From NCBI GenBank assembly GCA_937965695.1, contig CALCKW010000056.1:1-64000 (forward strand): a stretch of 64,000 nt of DNA. The letters run 5' to 3'. A program made the position numbers and the translations under genes. The notes beneath the pieces were generated by a model. It ran no database searches, had not been told where the DNA came from, and was given only the letters and a program-made list of their open reading frames with translations. Shown piece by piece: positions 7,942-16,722 of the stretch; the first letter of the stretch is position 1; each line of letters opens with the position of its first letter. The DNA comes from an uncultured Granulosicoccaceae bacterium (GTDB lineage: Bacteria > Pseudomonadota > Gammaproteobacteria > CALCKW01).

Positions 7942-8832
7942 TCAGCGATGCAGCTCGGCACCAACAATTTCTTCCAACACTCGCGTAACGACCCAGTTAT
8001 CACCATTGGGATACTTTGTCTTACCAGCGTGGAACTGTTGCATTGCGGTAGAAGCCGTATGCATGGGCACACCTAGACGCTCCGCCAAATCCAAAGAAAT
8101 AGTCAGGTCTTTATGCATTGTGGCTATGTGGCTGCCAGTTCCTTCAAATTGGCGGTCAATGATATTTTCTAGGGCAGTGTTCGCCACACCACAACCCGCG
8201 CTTGAACTAGAGACCACGTTGTACAAGACCTTACCGCTAACACCGGCTTTAGCGGCGAGCACGGAGGCCTCGAAGGTTGCTGAAAAAATTGACCCGATAA
8301 GGGATTGCAAGCACGCCTTTACAGTTTGACCGTCACCTGCCTTTTCACCCACGCGATGCACAACTTTCGACACGGCAGACATCACCGGTTCGCACTGCTC
8401 GAGCACAGCCGGTTCGCCTGCCGCCATCAGCGTGAGGGTACCGCTCTGTGCACCGGGGAAACCCCCACTTACCGGGCTGTCAATTAAGTGGATACCCGAG
8501 CCAATCATAGCCTCGCCAATCTCACGCGCTTCCGCAGGTTTTATGGTCGCAGTCAGTAAAACTGTTGAACCGGGCTTCAGGTTATTAACCAATCCATCAG
8601 GGCCAAGAATAGTTTCTTTAGCTTGATCACCATGCATTACCATGACAAAGACACAATCCGCATGTTTTCCAACTTCGGCAACCGAGCTCGCTCTGTGACC
8701 CCCCATGTCTTCGAGATTTTGCAGGCGAGCCTCCAGTAAATCGTAGCCCCATACCTGAAAACCTTGTGCGATGAGATTTTTGGCAAGCCCGCTGCCCATA
8801 TCACCTACACCAATTACTCCTGCCTTTTGCAT
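7942..8832 (-). CDS. 3-hydroxyisobutyrate dehydrogenase family NAD(P)-dependent oxidoreductase
   Basis: 296 residues. The Rossmann dinucleotide motif GVGDMGSGLAKNL is at about residues 7-19. The substrate-binding signature DSPVSGGFPGAQSGTL is at about 118-133. The catalytic lysine lies in GDGQTVKACLQ, with the expected G-x-x-x-K spacing. Members oxidise beta-hydroxyacids (3-hydroxyisobutyrate, tartronate semialdehyde, 6-phosphogluconate-like substrates). It is the first gene of a two-gene unit with the downstream TIM-barrel isomerase, which favours a sugar-acid or tartronate-type role over valine breakdown. Confidence 0.87.
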   Translation of the reverse strand: MQKAGVIGVGDMGSGLAKNLIAQGFQVWGYDLLEARLQNLEDMGGHRASSVAEVGKHADCVFVMVMHGDQAKETILGPDGLVNNLKPGSTVLLTATIKPAEAREIGEAMIGSGIHLIDSPVSGGFPGAQSGTLTLMAAGEPAVLEQCEPVMSAVSKVVHRVGEKAGDGQTVKACLQSLIGSIFSATFEASVLAAKAGVSGKVLYNVVSSSSAGCGVANTALENIIDRQFEGTGSHIATMHKDLTISLDLAERLGVPMHTASTAMQQFHAGKTKYPNGDNWVVTRVLEEIVGAELHR

Positions 8833-9150
8833 TGCTTAAGCCCTCTTACCTACCCCGCACCCGCGGACGTCTAAAAATGCCGCGCATTAGTTCTGAGCAG
8901 CCACACGAATCAGTGAAAACCCAAACCCTGATTTAGCACATTTAACCGACAACGGAGCGCTAAGGTCAATAGCAAATAGATCTAGTTGATGTTCAGTCTG
9001 AGATTTTGGTTGAACACGAATTAAGCTCCGCGGGATACATTCCCCAAAGTCAGGGCTGGAACCCACGCAAAAAATAAACCTAATGAGGAATAAGTTAGTC
9101 GAGATCGCATCCTAAACCGTAGGTACGATTCCTAGCGGATTACGTGGCTT
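8833..9150. other. intergenic region, nothing recognised
   Basis: 318 nt between the start of the hydroxyacid dehydrogenase gene and the stop of the yaeQ-like gene. It should contain the promoter of the former. I see no gene, hairpin with a T run, or repeat. Confidence 0.4.
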
Positions 9151-9717
9151 TTAAGCGACTTGGGTTTGTTCTAAGAGGTAAGTCTTTAACCGTCGAGGAA
9201 TGACTTCTGAGATTCCGTCGCTGTGATTCAACCAAAGGGTTTCATGGTCAAGCAAAACGTGCCAGCTCACACGATTGTGCAAACAAGGCAAAAGTAAATC
9301 AACATCAGACGGTTTTACTGTCGCCACGCTTAAATTGGGCAAAAGAACAAGTTTGCTTTGCGAGGCAACCCACCAGCGTCGCCATCGTGCATCATCCTCA
9401 CCCATCACCACCACATGTTCAGCCTCTCGACATGCGCGAGTGAGTTCAGTAAGAGGCCGCATACCGAGAAGAACGCAAAGACTTTTTCTCCCGAACTCGT
9501 TTGTAATATAGAGATCGGGTTTCTTGCTCTTGTAAGCACTAACATCAATTTTTAAGCCATCAGCCGCATACAGACAGCTCGCCAATAGCTTGAGTAATAC
9601 TTGCCGCTGACCTTCACCATGCGCCAGGTGAAAATTGAATTGTAAACGACCAAAATACTGACGATGTATATCGCAGATATTGAGATTCGCCTTGTATAAA
9701 TCGGTTTTATTAGCCAA
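9151..9717 (-). CDS. yaeQ: YaeQ family protein, divergent
   Basis: 188 residues. The opening KTDLYKANLNICDIHRQYFG, the KIDVSAYKSKKPDLYI strand and the RACREAEHVVVM segment align with YaeQ, a family with a PD-(D/E)XK nuclease-like fold and unclear role. The stretch that normally reads W-I-E-V-G is here LCVLLG, so the acidic catalytic-type residue is missing, and the central Pro-Ser-Glu-Thr-Asp-Glu motif is replaced by GEGQRQVLL. The protein may keep the fold without metal-dependent chemistry. It stands alone between two gaps. Confidence 0.72.
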   Translation of the reverse strand: MANKTDLYKANLNICDIHRQYFGRLQFNFHLAHGEGQRQVLLKLLASCLYAADGLKIDVSAYKSKKPDLYITNEFGRKSLCVLLGMRPLTELTRACREAEHVVVMGEDDARWRRWWVASQSKLVLLPNLSVATVKPSDVDLLLPCLHNRVSWHVLLDHETLWLNHSDGISEVIPRRLKTYLLEQTQVA

Positions 9718-9788
9718 GCCAGACTTCGCACATTCAGCAACGAGACAAGACGAGATGCCAGAAGTGCGCCAGCTTTATAGATGACGAG

Positions 9789-10556
9789 CTATAACGAAGA
9801 GACTCCTCTAACGATCAAAACAACACCTACTATAGCCAACAACGAATATGCAACGCGGTAAAACGCCTCTTGAGAGATACTGTGATGTAGGTAAATGCCA
9901 AGCTTGATGCCAAACCAGGCTAAGGGCATCAAAGCCAAAGAGGTGAGTAAACTACCGCTAGGTAGAAGATCAAGCAGCGTATAGGGAATCAACTTAAGCG
10001 CATTGGTTACAGTAAAAAACACCGTTGCAGTCCCTAAATAGACCTTCGACGGTAACTTTTTGCTCAGTAAGTACAGCGACAATGGCGGCCCTCCAGCGTG
10101 TGCGATCGTACTGGAAACACCAGCCGCCACGCCACACAGGCGACCCACCCAGGGTTTAGGATTGCGTACCCGAGCTCCACCCGTAAACTGCCAAGCAGAA
10201 AAACTGAGCGCAAAGCTGCCAAGTAGAATCAGCAGCACGGCGACATTTAGCAGATCAAAAAGAAGCGCACCAAGCGCGATTCCCACTGCAGCACTCGGCA
10301 GCAAGAGTTTTAGGTCTTGCCAGTTCGCATAGCGCCACCATTCTTTAAAACTAATCACATCAATAAAACACAGCACCGGCAACAACAGCGCAGCAGCTGT
10401 CACCGGATCACTGCCAAGCGCAAAGATGGGTGTCGCCAACATCGCGGGGGCGCCACCAAATCCACCTTTGGCTATGCCCGCATAGAGTGCAGCTGTCAAA
10501 GCGAACAACCAAAACCAAAGGTCAATGAGCAAAGTAAAAACCCAGACTGAAAACAA
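9789..10556 (-). CDS. TSUP family (TauE/SafE) membrane transporter
   Basis: 255 residues with about seven or eight hydrophobic helices. The N-terminal repeat carries AGIAKGGFGGAPAMLATP and the C-terminal repeat AGVSSTIAHAGGPPLSLYLL, the twin Gly/Pro-rich signatures of the sulfite exporter TauE/SafE family. Members move sulfite, sulfoacetate or other small organic anions across the inner membrane. It starts 8 nt after the TerB-like gene on the same strand. Substrate not deducible. Confidence 0.88.
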   Translation of the reverse strand: MFSVWVFTLLIDLWFWLFALTAALYAGIAKGGFGGAPAMLATPIFALGSDPVTAAALLLPVLCFIDVISFKEWWRYANWQDLKLLLPSAAVGIALGALLFDLLNVAVLLILLGSFALSFSAWQFTGGARVRNPKPWVGRLCGVAAGVSSTIAHAGGPPLSLYLLSKKLPSKVYLGTATVFFTVTNALKLIPYTLLDLLPSGSLLTSLALMPLAWFGIKLGIYLHHSISQEAFYRVAYSLLAIVGVVLIVRGVSSL

Positions 10557-10564
10557 CGGAAAAA

Positions 10565-11011
10565 CTACAGCTCACCGCTTGCTCGCAATTTCGCTTGAAT
10601 AAAGCGAGCATGGGGAACATACAAAAGCTCCGCCAGTTTGCGTACATAATAGTCTTCGTAGCGGTCGATACGTCCATCGGCATACGCGACTTTCCAAAGC
10701 ATATCGACAACCTCACCGCGCTCCTCTAGGCTGAGAGCGTCAACCAGCACACGACTAAAATCGACCAGCGAGACGGCCTCGTCAACAGCATTGTCCGCCT
10801 CAACCAGCAACTGGCCAAGCGCTTCATCTTCTAGGCCTGTGTGTTCTCTCAATAGAACTTGCACACTTTTTTCTTCTACCTCATCGACCGTAGCATCTGC
10901 TCGTGTGATCTCTATCAGGAGCGCAGCCGTTGCCAATTGAATTTTGCGTTCGCGACACTCCACCACTGCAGGCGCGGCTTGAAACTTTTGCCACCAAGTT
11001 TTTATCGTCAC
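10565..11011 (-). CDS. TerB family (tellurite resistance-like) protein
   Basis: 148-residue, all-helical cytoplasmic protein. Two helical repeats carry acidic loops ITRADATVDEVEE and VAYADGRIDRYED, the paired D-G-x-I/V-D/E loops of TerB domains, thought to bind metal. Tellurite resistance is unlikely to be its real job without other ter genes. It lies 8 nt before the TSUP transporter gene and diverges from the acyl-CoA dehydrogenase gene. Confidence 0.85.
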   Translation of the reverse strand: MTIKTWWQKFQAAPAVVECRERKIQLATAALLIEITRADATVDEVEEKSVQVLLREHTGLEDEALGQLLVEADNAVDEAVSLVDFSRVLVDALSLEERGEVVDMLWKVAYADGRIDRYEDYYVRKLAELLYVPHARFIQAKLRASGEL

Positions 11012-11138
11012 CGGTCATCTCTCATATTTGGGATATCCAGAATCTTATCAAATCAGATGATTGGCCATGCCACAAATCATCCGTAATTTCAGGCACTATA
11101 ATCTCAGCATTATGCATTCAATTCCAAGGGGAACAATC

Positions 11139-12293
11139 GTGAGCGATCAAAAACGGGGCATCTACGAATCTGAGCACGAACAACTTCGTGATGGCCTACG
11201 TCGCTTCCTCAACCAAGAAGTTGTTCCCAAATGGGACGCTTGGGAAGAGCAAGGGCACGCTGATCGCGACATTTGGAATAAGCTTGGCGAATTAGGTGCC
11301 ATGGCTTCCGTCGTCGGCGAGGATTTCGGCGGCCCAGGATCCGACATGCGCGCATCCGCTGTCATTTATGAAGAGATAGGTCGCTGTGGTGTGGCTGGAC
11401 TCGGTGGTATCGGTGTTCACGACATAGTGGCCTATTACATCCTCAATAAAGGGTCAGAGGACCTTAAGAAGCGTTGGTTGCCACCCGCCGTAACAGGTGA
11501 AGCTTTGTTTGCGGTAGCCATGACTGAACCAGGTGCTGGCTCAGATTTGCGTGGCGTGCGTTGTCGCGCTGAACGCGATGGCGACGAGTGGGTAATCAAT
11601 GGATCAAAGATTTTTATCACCAACGGCATAATGGCGGATGCCATCGCTGTAGTCTGCCGTACAGACCCTGCCGCAGAGCGCGGCGGGCTCAGTCTAATTA
11701 TGGTCAAAACCGATCAGGCTGGCTTCAAACGAGGAAGAAATCTCCACAAGGTTGGGCAAAAATCTCAAGATACCGCCGAAATATTTTTTGAAGACGCTCG
11801 CGCTCCCGTGTCTGACATCATCGGCGAAGAGAATCGCGGTCTTAATCTGTTGATGGCCGAGCTGCCCTTTGAGCGTTTACTTATCGGTGTCACTGCACTG
11901 GGAGCCGCCAAAGGGGCTTACCAGCACACGCTCAACTACGTCAATGAACGCAAAGCCTTCGGCCAGACCATTGCTTCATTTCAGAACACACGATACAAAA
12001 TGGCTGAGATGCGCACGGAGATAGAAGTAGGCGAAGCTTTTGTTGATCGCTGCGTATCCGCCCACAGTCGTGGTGAGTTAAGCACCGAGCAGGCATCTAT
12101 GTGCAAACTATGGCTGTCAGAAATGCAAGGTCGAGTCGTCGATACCTGTGTTCAACTGCACGGCGGTTACGGCTATATGTGGGAATATCCGGTTGGCAGA
12201 ATGTTTGCCGACGCACGCGTGCAACGCATATACGGCGGCACCTCTGAAATCATGAAAGAGTTAATCTCGCGTTCACCCGAACTTGACGATTAA
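11139..12293 (+). CDS. acyl-CoA dehydrogenase
   Basis: 384 residues from a GTG at 11139, chosen because AAGGGGA precedes it by about 7 nt and family homology starts there; an upstream ATG at 11061 adds 26 unlikely residues. It is FAD-dependent alpha,beta-dehydrogenation of an acyl-CoA. The flavin/substrate motif AMTEPGAGSDLRGV, the KIFITNG strand, the RKAFGQTIASFQNTRY helix and the C-terminal HGGYGYMWEYPVGR and YGGTSEIMKE are all present. The position holding the catalytic Glu in MCAD (Y-E-G-T) is Gly. The Glu in LPFERLLIG matches the alternative catalytic base of long-chain and isovaleryl-type enzymes. Substrate unknown. Confidence 0.93.
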   Translation: MSDQKRGIYESEHEQLRDGLRRFLNQEVVPKWDAWEEQGHADRDIWNKLGELGAMASVVGEDFGGPGSDMRASAVIYEEIGRCGVAGLGGIGVHDIVAYYILNKGSEDLKKRWLPPAVTGEALFAVAMTEPGAGSDLRGVRCRAERDGDEWVINGSKIFITNGIMADAIAVVCRTDPAAERGGLSLIMVKTDQAGFKRGRNLHKVGQKSQDTAEIFFEDARAPVSDIIGEENRGLNLLMAELPFERLLIGVTALGAAKGAYQHTLNYVNERKAFGQTIASFQNTRYKMAEMRTEIEVGEAFVDRCVSAHSRGELSTEQASMCKLWLSEMQGRVVDTCVQLHGGYGYMWEYPVGRMFADARVQRIYGGTSEIMKELISRSPELDD

Positions 12294-12349
12294 GCAAAAC
12301 CGCTTAAACCGTGGAAGCCCTAAGGTTTTGGCGAAAGAATTTTGGTGTA

Positions 12350-13408
12350 TTAAACTAAAACCACACTTGGCTTTGTACCATGAGTAACAATTCCGCCACG
12401 ATCACCAATGGTTGTCTGACCAAATCTTTGTGCAAAGTAAGGCGGTAACTCTCTGTCATTTGGCATAGCCAGCCAAAGACGATACAAATGCCTTCTATTT
12501 TCTATGTCTGGGTGATCCTCAAAACTGGTACGATCATGCAACAAAGCGTGATTGTAGACAAACTGCATATCTCCTGATTGTAAGCGCATACTAAAATGCA
12601 GCTCAGGATCGTTTGCCAATTCATCAAACAAATTTAAAGCCTGAATATGGTTTTCTGTCAAATGCATCGCACCATCAAATCGCTGCGCACTATCTATGTA
12701 TTGCCGCTGATAGACACCCGTTAATTGACCTGCAAACCAGTTAAAAACTGGTATTTCAAAAAAAGGCTTTTCTCCGGCCGGCACTTCGCCGCGTCGGTCA
12801 GTAGCTATGGGATCAAACAACAGCTTTGCCAAATCAGGCCTGCGGCGCATCATCTCGTTGTACAGAGTGACCGTACTAACCAAGAGAGAATCACCTCCAG
12901 ACATAGCCTCACGAAGACACAACAAGCCCACTACATCAGCAGAGTCTGTGTGAAAAGTTTGGCGTTCGGCTGTTTGGTATATTCGTTTTGTATTATCAGT
13001 AGCATTAGCCCCTGTATCTCGAACGTGCCCCAGTAAGTGGCCCGCCGCATTTTGAGACCGCGCAAAACCCAAATGGAGGCCCACCGAGTAAAACGCAGCA
13101 GCGGCTTCTTCTGAATTAACTTTGCTCAAATCGAAGCCACGCAAAACTCGAACACCTAAATCTGACAAAAGAGCGCGCTGGAGTGCTCGCAAACGCGCAG
13201 ACATACTGGGTAATGGCATATCAGAAACACGCATATCCGCTATTTCACGCCCCGAGTCCATGAATCGCTTTGCCGAATCGCAAAGCTCTTGCACTTCGGT
13301 AGAGCTCAGTTGCTCCAACCACAGCGTAGAGTCGGCTTGCATTTCATGCCCACGCCAAGCGAATGTTGATTCGATTATTTCAGGAGGTAATGCTGGAGCA
13401 GCGTACAT
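12350..13408 (-). CDS. TauD/TfdA family Fe(II)/2-oxoglutarate dioxygenase
   Basis: 352 residues. Iron ligands are apparent as H153-x-D155 (TFHTDSADVVGLL) and H291 (NHALLHDRTSF). R-R-H-L-Y-R-L-W following is the usual 2-oxoglutarate-binding Arg region. Such enzymes hydroxylate or cleave small organic acids, amines or sulfonates with O2. The size and the SGGDSLLVS segment resemble the gamma-butyrobetaine/TauD branch of uncharacterised marine proteins. It converges with the acyl-CoA dehydrogenase gene, with a 56-nt gap. Confidence 0.87.
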   Translation of the reverse strand: MYAAPALPPEIIESTFAWRGHEMQADSTLWLEQLSSTEVQELCDSAKRFMDSGREIADMRVSDMPLPSMSARLRALQRALLSDLGVRVLRGFDLSKVNSEEAAAAFYSVGLHLGFARSQNAAGHLLGHVRDTGANATDNTKRIYQTAERQTFHTDSADVVGLLCLREAMSGGDSLLVSTVTLYNEMMRRRPDLAKLLFDPIATDRRGEVPAGEKPFFEIPVFNWFAGQLTGVYQRQYIDSAQRFDGAMHLTENHIQALNLFDELANDPELHFSMRLQSGDMQFVYNHALLHDRTSFEDHPDIENRRHLYRLWLAMPNDRELPPYFAQRFGQTTIGDRGGIVTHGTKPSVVLV

Positions 13409-13613
13409 TGAAGTATCCAGTAATATTTATCATTAAGCTTAAGCTTATAACCTCATTAAGTCTGGTTTTTAATGTAGATTTTAAGATGCTTTTTTTAGCC
13501 AGCACACTCTGGAAACGCTGCTGCGTAGAGTTTGGCAACGAAGTTTTATTAGATTGACCATGCGCGTTTACGGATTCGCACGCATGGCCATAACGATTAA
13601 CTATCTAATGACT
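13409..13613. other. intergenic region with 7-bp hairpin
   Basis: Contains CCATGCG / CGCATGG (13558-13587, 16-nt loop) just downstream of the minus-strand small gene. The T run after it is weak, so it is only a possible terminator. It also contains the promoter region of the dioxygenase gene. Confidence 0.35.
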
Positions 13614-13895
13614 TCAGCGTCTAAAGGCTAATTTTGCCAACACGGGCATTAACACAGCAGATTGGCTCACAGGTTTCCTCCAAGTATTGAGAGCTTGCCA
13701 GCTATTGCCACGCCGGGTCAGACCACGCTTGGCAAACCTGACTTCACGCCAAACGATTAGGCCACCAAGTGTTATTAAAAAAACACTGTCCCAGTGACCT
13801 TTCAGTGGGTTTGAACCTTCTAGCGTAGCTGCCCAGCTCCAAGCAGGAAGCCCAGCTACGACCACTAGAAGTAGTCGACTACCGAAAGTTTTCAT
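13614..13895 (-). CDS. small hypothetical exported or membrane protein
   Basis: 93 residues. Residues 1-22 look like a signal peptide with an SWAA cleavage site; residues about 36-50 (VFLITLGGLIVWREV) could be a second short membrane helix. A basic tail rich in Arg/Lys follows. No family recognised. It is flanked by gaps on both sides and reads toward the dioxygenase start. The clean signal sequence is the main reason to accept it. Confidence 0.5.
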   Translation of the reverse strand: MKTFGSRLLLVVVAGLPAWSWAATLEGSNPLKGHWDSVFLITLGGLIVWREVRFAKRGLTRRGNSWQALNTWRKPVSQSAVLMPVLAKLAFRR

Positions 13896-14084
13896 CCAAA
13901 TCTCCGTTGTGGAACAAAAGCCTCAGACGAGCATAAAATCATGAAGCTACTTGAAATTTAGTACAGTTATTCCTTTATATTTCAATATACTTAGCTAATT
14001 TTTTCAATGTTGCACATTAACAACAGTTATTGACGGAAGAAGCCATGAATTTGCAGTTTTGCAACAGTTCTGTGGCTACACACG

Positions 14085-15449
14085 TCAAGTATTTTCGAAG
14101 GACCAGCTTGGCTTATGTCGACGCAACTCGCCCGCTGGAATAGACCAAGAGCAATTTGCCTGTTCTAGACTCACGGGAAAGCGCAAGCGCTGTGCAGCCC
14201 CCCAGTCAGTTAGCTCTAATTCTTGGCTGCAATCTTCTGGACTCTCATCTGGCCATGGCTGCATGGGCTGCGATGGTTTTTCACTGACCAAAAGCGCAGC
14301 GGTACGAGCTAAGGAGAGCCGAGACCGGTAAGCTATTCCAAGTTCACGTCGTTTTGTTAGTCCACGCAAAACTGCCGCTGCCATCAAATAACCCGTACCG
14401 TGATCCAACGCCTGCACGGGCAATGGCTTTGGTTTGGCGCTGGGTTCATCCACAAAAGCGATACCGGTGCTCATCTGCATCAAGCTATCATAACCTCGGC
14501 GTTGGGCCCAGGGCCCCGAGTGGCCATAAGCACTGAGAGAGACATCTATCAGCGCGGAATTTTGCTCGCGCCTCCATTGATCGCCAAAACCCAAATTTTC
14601 CAGTGCTGATGGCCGGTAACCATGCAACAAAACATCGCTCTGTCGAAGCAACTCAGTGAAGATGTCGCGGTCTGCCTGGTTATGTAAATCCAGCCCGGCG
14701 CAACGCTTACCCAATGTCACCTCCGGCACGACTGCCGCCTCCTCCCAGCCAGGTGGATCTATGCGCAACACTTTTGCCCCATAGCCGGCCAAAAATCGAC
14801 CTGCGACAGGCCCAGCTAAGACTCGAGTTAGATCCAAAACCTTAAGGCCCATCAGTGGGTGAGAACTGTCAGGCAGGTGATGCGCTGCGACCGCACCCAA
14901 AGGAAACTCTTCATGGTGCACCAGCGACTGCAACGCAACAGCGCGACCTTGTGGGTGATCAGCCCACTGGCTTGGGCTATGCAGCCGTGCCGCGCAGCCT
15001 CCAACGGCGACTACTGCCAACTCAATCGCTTCGGCGGTCCATGTTTTCACAGCTGCTGCTACTTGCAAACGATCAACACCTTCATGTAGCTGCAGAGCCT
15101 TGATTGCGGCTTGACGGTGCACCGGCGCATTAGTATGTAGACGAACCCAACCGTCTGCACATAGGTAGTCGCCAGCAATTGAATCCCAAGCTGCAGGCGT
15201 TTCCCAGCCATCAGGCCGAAGTGACCAATCAAACCAACGCGAGGCAAGGACTCTATCCACACTCAAAGAGGCATGAATTGCGTCAGGACCGTCTCTGTAC
15301 CGTGCCAACCAGGCGCTAGCACGTGCAAAAGTCTCCGCTGCCAAGTCGCTAACTGCATAACGCGAAGGCAAGTCACCCTGACCCGTGTATTGCACACTGG
15401 GCAAATAGGGATCACCAAGATCAACATCTAGCTGAGTTTGAAATTTCAT
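14085..15449 (-). CDS. CoA-transferase family III (CaiB/BaiF) protein
   Basis: 454 residues from the ATG at 15449; an in-frame TTG at 15473 is possible. A partial N-terminal CaiB-like segment (DGWVRLHTNAPVHRQAAIKA) is followed from about residue 200 by the diagnostic LMGLKVLDLTRVLAGPVAGRFL, then GAKVLRIDPPGWEE and ENLGFGDQW. The family moves CoA between carboxylic acids by a covalent Asp intermediate. The order suggests the two-part CoA-transferase/racemase subtype with a degenerate first half. It is close to the acyl-CoA dehydrogenase and dioxygenase genes but not in an operon with them. Confidence 0.85.
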   Translation of the reverse strand: MKFQTQLDVDLGDPYLPSVQYTGQGDLPSRYAVSDLAAETFARASAWLARYRDGPDAIHASLSVDRVLASRWFDWSLRPDGWETPAAWDSIAGDYLCADGWVRLHTNAPVHRQAAIKALQLHEGVDRLQVAAAVKTWTAEAIELAVVAVGGCAARLHSPSQWADHPQGRAVALQSLVHHEEFPLGAVAAHHLPDSSHPLMGLKVLDLTRVLAGPVAGRFLAGYGAKVLRIDPPGWEEAAVVPEVTLGKRCAGLDLHNQADRDIFTELLRQSDVLLHGYRPSALENLGFGDQWRREQNSALIDVSLSAYGHSGPWAQRRGYDSLMQMSTGIAFVDEPSAKPKPLPVQALDHGTGYLMAAAVLRGLTKRRELGIAYRSRLSLARTAALLVSEKPSQPMQPWPDESPEDCSQELELTDWGAAQRLRFPVSLEQANCSWSIPAGELRRHKPSWSFENT

Positions 15450-15660
15450 TGTCTGTACTTGCCCCTCGTCCAATCCTGTTCACTGCAAGATTCCACCAAC
15501 TTAAGACCCAACTCATCCCCAACAGTTATCATCGATGGGCATCTCCTTAAGCCGGTGCTCTCAGATTATCAGCTTATTGCGATGTAGAGCGACAGCCGAG
15601 TCGACTTGCTTGTTTGCCCGCCCTATACTGTTTGCAACTTATTCAGCCTGACTTACCTTT

Positions 15661-16389
15661 ATGCGCGTTTGTGGAATCGATATAAAAGCCAACGAGATTA
15701 TTGTCTGTGTTTTGTCACTGGACAGAGGTCTTTTTGAAGCGCCAGAGATACGGCAACGGCGAATCAATATTGCCAATGCTGACGACCCCAAGCAGCTGCG
15801 CGCATTCCAGGCTACTGTGGCGAAGCTGATGGACGACTATAAAGTTGACAAAATCGCCATCAAAGCGAGACACCAAAAAGGTAAATTTGCGGGCGCAGCT
15901 TCTGGGTTCAAACTAGAAACAGCGCTACAGCTCATGGAAACACACAAAGCGTATTTGATTAGTGCAGCCGTCATAAAAGAGACACAAAAATATGACCCAC
16001 TACCCGTCGACTTTAAAGATACGGGTTTAAAAGCCTTTCAAGAACAAGCTTTTATGGCAGCCTACACGCAATTGGTTGGCCCCAGACACCCGCCCAAAGT
16101 TGTAAAAGACGAAGTGGAGCCTTTAAGCACGGGAAACACAGAGACTAACAGGGAGCACGAAGAAAAGCCCAGGTTCGTCGCTGCTAAGAAAAAAAGCAAA
16201 AAAACGGACGTATATGAAGACAAACCTCAAGCACCAACTTCAAAAGAGACAATAGAGCAGGAATCGCCTTGGGCACAAGCCAAGTCACGCACCAAAGCCG
16301 AGCCCGCTAAAGCAGAACCGACAAAAGCTCATTCAAATGAGCCTCAGAAAAAGCCCGCTAAAGAAAACCCTTGGCTCAAGAAAGACTGA
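15661..16389 (+). CDS. DUF3010 family protein with charged C-terminal extension
   Basis: 242 residues. The first about 145 residues are DUF3010 (MRVCGIDIKANEIIVCVLSL, KIAIKARHQKGKFAGAASGF), an actin/RNase H-like fold of unknown role found in gammaproteobacteria. Family members usually end about there. Here a further about 95 residues of Lys/Glu/Pro/Ala-rich, low-complexity sequence follow, with near-repeats AEPAKAEPTKA and two WAQ/WLK segments (ESPWAQAK, ENPWLKKD). The tail is probably disordered. Monocistronic, reading toward the tRNA. Confidence 0.85.
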   Translation: MRVCGIDIKANEIIVCVLSLDRGLFEAPEIRQRRINIANADDPKQLRAFQATVAKLMDDYKVDKIAIKARHQKGKFAGAASGFKLETALQLMETHKAYLISAAVIKETQKYDPLPVDFKDTGLKAFQEQAFMAAYTQLVGPRHPPKVVKDEVEPLSTGNTETNREHEEKPRFVAAKKKSKKTDVYEDKPQAPTSKETIEQESPWAQAKSRTKAEPAKAEPTKAHSNEPQKKPAKENPWLKKD

Positions 16390-16470
16390 ACAAATAATGC
16401 AAGCTGGGAAGAATTGACGACAGTGCGCGCAGAGTCGCTTTTTGCGCGCAAAAACAACCACACTGAAACC

Positions 16471-16484
16471 TAACACGCGTGTTA
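16471..16484. repeat. 14-bp perfect palindrome
   Basis: TAACACGCGTGTTA in the gap between the DUF3010 gene and the tRNA. It may be a regulatory site or a degenerate terminator; nothing else supports a role. Confidence 0.3.
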
Positions 16485-16568
16485 TGCAACGAAAAAGTAA
16501 GATAAGTGGTTTTTTGCTATCAACACAAAGAATCAGTGTTGAAACGCCGCCCTTCAGAAGAAAGAAAA

Positions 16569-16644
16569 TGGCGTCCCCACGGGGATTCGAACCCCGGTCG
16601 CCGCCGTGAAAGGGCGGTGTCCTAGGCCTCTAGACGATGGGGAC
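16569..16644 (-). tRNA. tRNA-Glu (anticodon TTC)
   Basis: 76-nt cloverleaf on the minus strand. The acceptor GTCCCCA pairs with TGGGGAC, the anticodon loop CCTTTCACG gives TTC for Glu, the T arm has GGTTCGAATCC, and the 3' CCA is encoded (16569-16571). It lies 78 nt downstream of the diguanylate cyclase gene on the same strand. No integrase gene is near, so there is no sign of use as an attachment site. Confidence 0.95.
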
Positions 16645-16722
16645 GAGGCCCTTCAGAGCAAAGGTGCCGCTGAAGAAGAACGCAATATTACTGTTGCTCA
16701 CTCAGGCTGTCAATACCTGGCT

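Noticed and set aside
10565-11011. Tellurite-resistance operon
   Set aside because: Only an isolated TerB-like protein is present; no other ter genes, so the name reflects the fold only.
16569-16644. tRNA-Glu as a mobile-element attachment site
   Set aside because: No integrase and no duplicated tRNA 3' end was seen nearby.
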